DNA from: an uncultured Acidaminococcus sp.
Lineage (GTDB): Bacteria > Bacillota_C > Negativicutes > Acidaminococcales > Acidaminococcaceae
Length of the DNA: 16,687 nucleotides
Reading direction: 5' to 3'
Assembly: GCA_900314165.1 (NCBI GenBank)
Contig: OMUE01000095.1
Coordinates: forward strand, 1 to 16,687
Part shown: positions 14,290 to 16,687 of the stretch, one piece after another
How positions within the stretch are numbered: the first letter of the stretch is position 1
Layout: every line of letters starts with the position of its first letter
The notes under the pieces: generated by a model
Seen by the model: only the letters and a program-made list of their open reading frames with translations
What the model was told of the DNA's origin: nothing
Database searches by the model: none
Made by a program: the position numbers and the translations under genes

Positions 14290-15042
14290 ATGATTTACTA
14301 CTACTCGGCTACGGGCAATTCCCTGGCCATAGCGAAAAAAATCGCCAAGCTGACTGGCGATAGCCTCTGCCATATCAACCATGTGGACAAGGCTGTCCTG
14401 GATGATCCTGTTATCGGCCTGGTATTCCCTGTGTACTTCGGAGATGTGCCCAAGGATGTGATCCGCTTTGTGAAGCGCCATTCCTTTGGGGGAAATTCCT
14501 ACATTTACGGCGTGGCCACTTGTGGCGAAACCATCGGCCGCTGCTTTACGACGCTGAATACACTGGTGGCAAAGCAGGGTGGCCACCTGAGCTACAGCTA
14601 TCGGGTGCCCAGCATTGCCAACAGCACCATTGCCCTGCGCAGCCATATTCCCTATCCCTGGACGAAGTTGGACAAGGAAGAGGCTATGGCTCAGGATATC
14701 GCTGCTGCCATAGCGGACCGGAAGGAAGACCACAGCCTGGAAAAAGGCTCCCTTATAGCCAGTTTCTACTTCAGCCCCTTGGGCAAGAAGGTTGACCACT
14801 GGTATTTCAAGCTGAAAGTGGATTCCAGCCGTTGCATCCATTGTGGGCTCTGTGTGGACCTGTGCCCCAGGAAGAACATCAAGCTGGGGAAAAGCCACGC
14901 AAAGATTGGAGACCATTGCCTCCACTGCCTGGCCTGTATCCACCATTGTCCCGTTCAGGCCATCACGGTGCGTGGCCGCCATGTCTTAAAAGAAGACCAG
15001 TATTCCCATCCGGGGATTTCCGTGGATGAATTGAAAGTATAA
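14290..15042 (+). CDS. EFR1-type flavodoxin-ferredoxin fusion protein
   Basis: The 250-residue product joins an N-terminal flavodoxin-like domain to a C-terminal 2x[4Fe-4S] ferredoxin domain, the arrangement named EFR1 family. The FMN phosphate loop is YYSATGNSLAIAKKIA (residues 4-19). GLVFPVYFGDVP and YGVATCGETIG are the later flavodoxin motifs. The clusters are bound by Cys182, 185, 188, 192 (CIHCGLCVDLCP) and Cys210, 213, 216, 220 (CLHCLACIHHCP). It is a soluble electron carrier or flavin reductase of anaerobes; the partner is unknown. It lies 30 nt after the SGNH gene, with AGAAGGGG as ribosome site, and is followed by a terminator, so it closes this operon. Confidence 0.92.
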   Translation: MIYYYSATGNSLAIAKKIAKLTGDSLCHINHVDKAVLDDPVIGLVFPVYFGDVPKDVIRFVKRHSFGGNSYIYGVATCGETIGRCFTTLNTLVAKQGGHLSYSYRVPSIANSTIALRSHIPYPWTKLDKEEAMAQDIAAAIADRKEDHSLEKGSLIASFYFSPLGKKVDHWYFKLKVDSSRCIHCGLCVDLCPRKNIKLGKSHAKIGDHCLHCLACIHHCPVQAITVRGRHVLKEDQYSHPGISVDELKV

Positions 15043-15075
15043 AAAAAGCAGCTTCATTTCAGAAGCTGTTTTTTT
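15041..15075 (+). terminator. Intrinsic terminator after the EFR1 gene
   Basis: CAGCTTC (15049-15055) pairs with GAAGCTG (15062-15068) around ATTTCA. The stem is extended by the flanking A and T runs around an unpaired G, and seven T residues follow. Confidence 0.88.
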
Positions 15076-15085
15076 ATACCTTGCC

Positions 15086-15135
15086 CCGCGCAGCGGCCTC
15101 TTCGCTCTTTACTCTTCGCTTTTCGCTCCTCTCCT
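15086..15135 (-). repeat. Heptamer-period tandem tract C with adjoining hairpin
   Basis: The plus strand reads TTCGCTC (15101), TTTACTC (15108), TTCGCTT (15115), TTCGCTC (15122) and the diverged CTCTCCT (15129). On the minus strand these are GAGCGAA-type units ending in GAGG, then the hairpin CCGC-TGC-GCGG (15086-15096). That order (heptamers, GAGG, 4-bp triloop hairpin with a GCTGC core) is the same as in tract B at 12144-12191. Confidence 0.75.
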
Positions 15136-15150
15136 TGCACTTTTCAGAGT

Positions 15151-15172
15151 TATAGTATAAACTTGTACTATA
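15151..15172. promoter_or_regulatory. Dyad TATAGTA-N8-TACTATA before the transporter
   Basis: This perfect 7-bp inverted repeat with an 8-nt centre sits 34 nt before the transporter ATG, within the AT-rich presumed promoter. A possible -35 TTGCAC at 15135 lies upstream, but no -10 is decisive. It is a candidate operator for an unknown repressor. Confidence 0.4.
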
Positions 15173-15205
15173 TTTAACAATATTTTCACAAAGAGAGGCT
15201 GTTCT

Positions 15206-16681
15206 ATGTCATCAGATTCCGCAAAACGTGATTCTTTCCGTTCCCACTTGGGCTTTATCCTGGTATCCGCCGGCTGTGCCATCGGCATCGGCAACGTGTG
15301 GAAATTCCCCTACCTGTGCGGCCAGTTCGGGGGTGCCGCCTTTATCCTGCTGTACTTGCTGTTCCTGCTCATCATGGGGATTCCGGTGCTGATTACAGAA
15401 CTGGCTCTGGGCCGTAGCAGCCGCCAGAGCGTGGCCCGCTGCTTCGATGTGCTGGAGCCCCAAGGTACCCGCTGGCATCATTTGAAATATATCGGTATCG
15501 TAGGCTGTACACTGCTCATGCTGTACTATACTACGGTGACCGGCTGGATGATGTACTACTGCTATCTGCATATTACAGGTACCTTTGCCGGAGCGTCCGT
15601 GGCCTCCATCGGTACTGCTTTTAAAACCATGCTGGGGTCTCCTGAAATCCTGGGCTTTTGGACCCTGCTAGCCTGCGTCATCGGCTTTGTCTGCTGCTAC
15701 ATGGGCCTCCAGAAGGGCATCGAGCGCATTACGAAAGTCATGATGAGCGCCCTGCTGCTGCTCATGATCATCCTGGCCGTCCACTCCCTGATTCTGGAAG
15801 GAGCGGAAAAGGGCATAGAGTTTTATCTTGTTCCCAATTTTGAAGCCATGAACAAGATCGGCTGGGGCAACGTGATTTATGCGGCCATGAGCCAGGCTTT
15901 CTTCACTCTGTCCGTAGGCAATGGGGCCATGCTGATCTTTGCGTCCTATCTGCCGAAGGAACGGAGCCTGGTGGGGGAAGCCGTTACAATTACGGCTTTG
16001 GATACTTTTGTGGCTCTCATGGCGGGCTTTATCATCATCCCTGCTTGTTTTGCTTACGGCATCAAACCGGATGCCGGCCCTTCCTTGATCTTCCTGACCA
16101 TACCGAACCTGTTCAGCCAGATGCCTGGAGGCCGGTTCTGGGGCAGCCTGTTCTTTATCTTCCTATCCTTTGCAGCATTGTCCACGGTCATTGCAGTGTT
16201 CGAGAATATCATTGCCTGTTTCCGGGAGCTGTTCCATTGGAATCGGCCGAAAGCCTCCTGGTTTGTGCTGGTGTTGGTAGCCCTGGGAAGCATTCCCTGT
16301 GTCCTGGGCTTCAACCTGTGGGCTGGTGTCCAACCCTTCGGTCCCGGCAGCGGCATCATGGACCTGGAAGATTTCATCGTGTCCAACAATCTGCTGCCTC
16401 TTGGCGGTTTAGCTTTCATCTTCTTCTGTACGAAGAAAAATGGCTGGGGCTGGCAACATTTCCTGGAAGAAGTGAACGAGGGACAGGGCCACAATCTGCC
16501 GTCCTTTGTGCGGCCGTACCTGCTGTACGTGCTGCCCCTGCTTATCATCGGCGTGTATTTGAAGGGCTATGACGATATGTTTGCCAAGCTTGGCCAGGAA
16601 ACACTGCTGCACTGGATGATTGCGGCAATCGTATTTTTAGGTTGGATTTTCTATTGTGCTTTGGGAAAAAGTAAAAAATAG
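15206..16681 (+). CDS. Sodium-dependent transporter, neurotransmitter:sodium symporter (NSS/SNF) family
   Basis: The 491-residue protein is a LeuT-fold Na+-coupled symporter of amino acids or related amines. The family signature is in the first helix, GCAIGIGNVWKFPYL (about residues 28-42), where the unwound GIGN segment binds sodium and substrate. About 12 hydrophobic segments can be traced to the last one, LHWMIAAIVFLGWIFYCAL, ahead of the Lys-rich tail; many bacterial relatives have 11 or 12. Other typical pieces are ITELALGRSSRQS, the QAFFTLSVGNGAMLIFASYLP region (helix 6) and FFIFLSFAALSTVIAVFEN (helix 8). The ATG is preceded by AGAGAGG (15191-15197). The gene is separated from its neighbour by a terminator and tract C, so it has its own promoter. 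It stops 6 nt before the window ends. The substrate cannot be told from sequence. Confidence 0.93.
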   Translation: MSSDSAKRDSFRSHLGFILVSAGCAIGIGNVWKFPYLCGQFGGAAFILLYLLFLLIMGIPVLITELALGRSSRQSVARCFDVLEPQGTRWHHLKYIGIVGCTLLMLYYTTVTGWMMYYCYLHITGTFAGASVASIGTAFKTMLGSPEILGFWTLLACVIGFVCCYMGLQKGIERITKVMMSALLLLMIILAVHSLILEGAEKGIEFYLVPNFEAMNKIGWGNVIYAAMSQAFFTLSVGNGAMLIFASYLPKERSLVGEAVTITALDTFVALMAGFIIIPACFAYGIKPDAGPSLIFLTIPNLFSQMPGGRFWGSLFFIFLSFAALSTVIAVFENIIACFRELFHWNRPKASWFVLVLVALGSIPCVLGFNLWAGVQPFGPGSGIMDLEDFIVSNNLLPLGGLAFIFFCTKKNGWGWQHFLEEVNEGQGHNLPSFVRPYLLYVLPLLIIGVYLKGYDDMFAKLGQETLLHWMIAAIVFLGWIFYCALGKSKK

Positions 16682-16687
16682 GTCTTG

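Noticed and set aside
1..16687. Insertion sequence, prophage, toxin-antitoxin or defence genes
   Set aside because: Both strands were read for transposase, integrase, phage structural and small paired genes; every sizeable supported frame is metabolic, regulatory or transport.

Overview
The window most likely comes from Acidaminococcus (class Negativicutes), a strictly anaerobic amino-acid fermenter. The first three genes are the end of hgdC and all of hgdA and hgdB, which encode the activator and dehydratase of the hydroxyglutarate pathway of glutamate fermentation. Their translations agree closely, from memory, with the A. fermentans proteins: the same 260/477/379-residue lengths, and cluster cysteines 127 and 166 of HgdC in register. 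Scattered substitutions suggest a sister species rather than A. fermentans itself. Class III (oxygen-sensitive) ribonucleotide reductase genes fit the same lifestyle.

Layout. (1) 1-3165: hgdC'-hgdA-hgdB operon closed by a strong terminator. (2) 3275-4660: a monocistronic acetyl-CoA hydrolase/CoA-transferase family gene lacking the expected catalytic glutamate, ending in a terminator shared with the convergent lysR. (3) 4711-9100: a LysR regulator divergent from an M20 carboxypeptidase gene, a half-length YfcC-type transporter and an AbgA-like M20D amidohydrolase. The carboxypeptidase gene is frameshifted by a 7-bp tandem duplication and the transporter lacks its whole N-terminal half, so this unit looks damaged or remodelled. 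(4) 9174-12141: nrdD-nrdG with tandem NrdR boxes, a promoter overlapping one box, a leader with two covarying hairpins, and a terminator. (5) 12144-15075: a hairpin-rich intergenic element, then an M20D amidohydrolase, an SGNH esterase and an EFR1-type flavodoxin/ferredoxin protein in one operon, with a terminator. (6) 15101-16681: a repeat tract and a sodium:neurotransmitter-symporter family transporter.

How the genes may work together (inference): three M20-family hydrolases and two transporters would supply free amino acids, possibly glutamate from folate-like or peptide conjugates, to the HgdCAB pathway. The CoA-transferase family protein may act on acyl-CoA products.

The least expected signals are non-coding. 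Heptamer-period tandem tracts recur in three intergenic regions with different unit sequences. A pair of inverted REP-like hairpins upstream of nrdD differs by compensatory base-pair changes. A cluster of mostly triloop hairpins follows nrdG. I see no tRNA, rRNA, CRISPR array, insertion sequence or phage gene.
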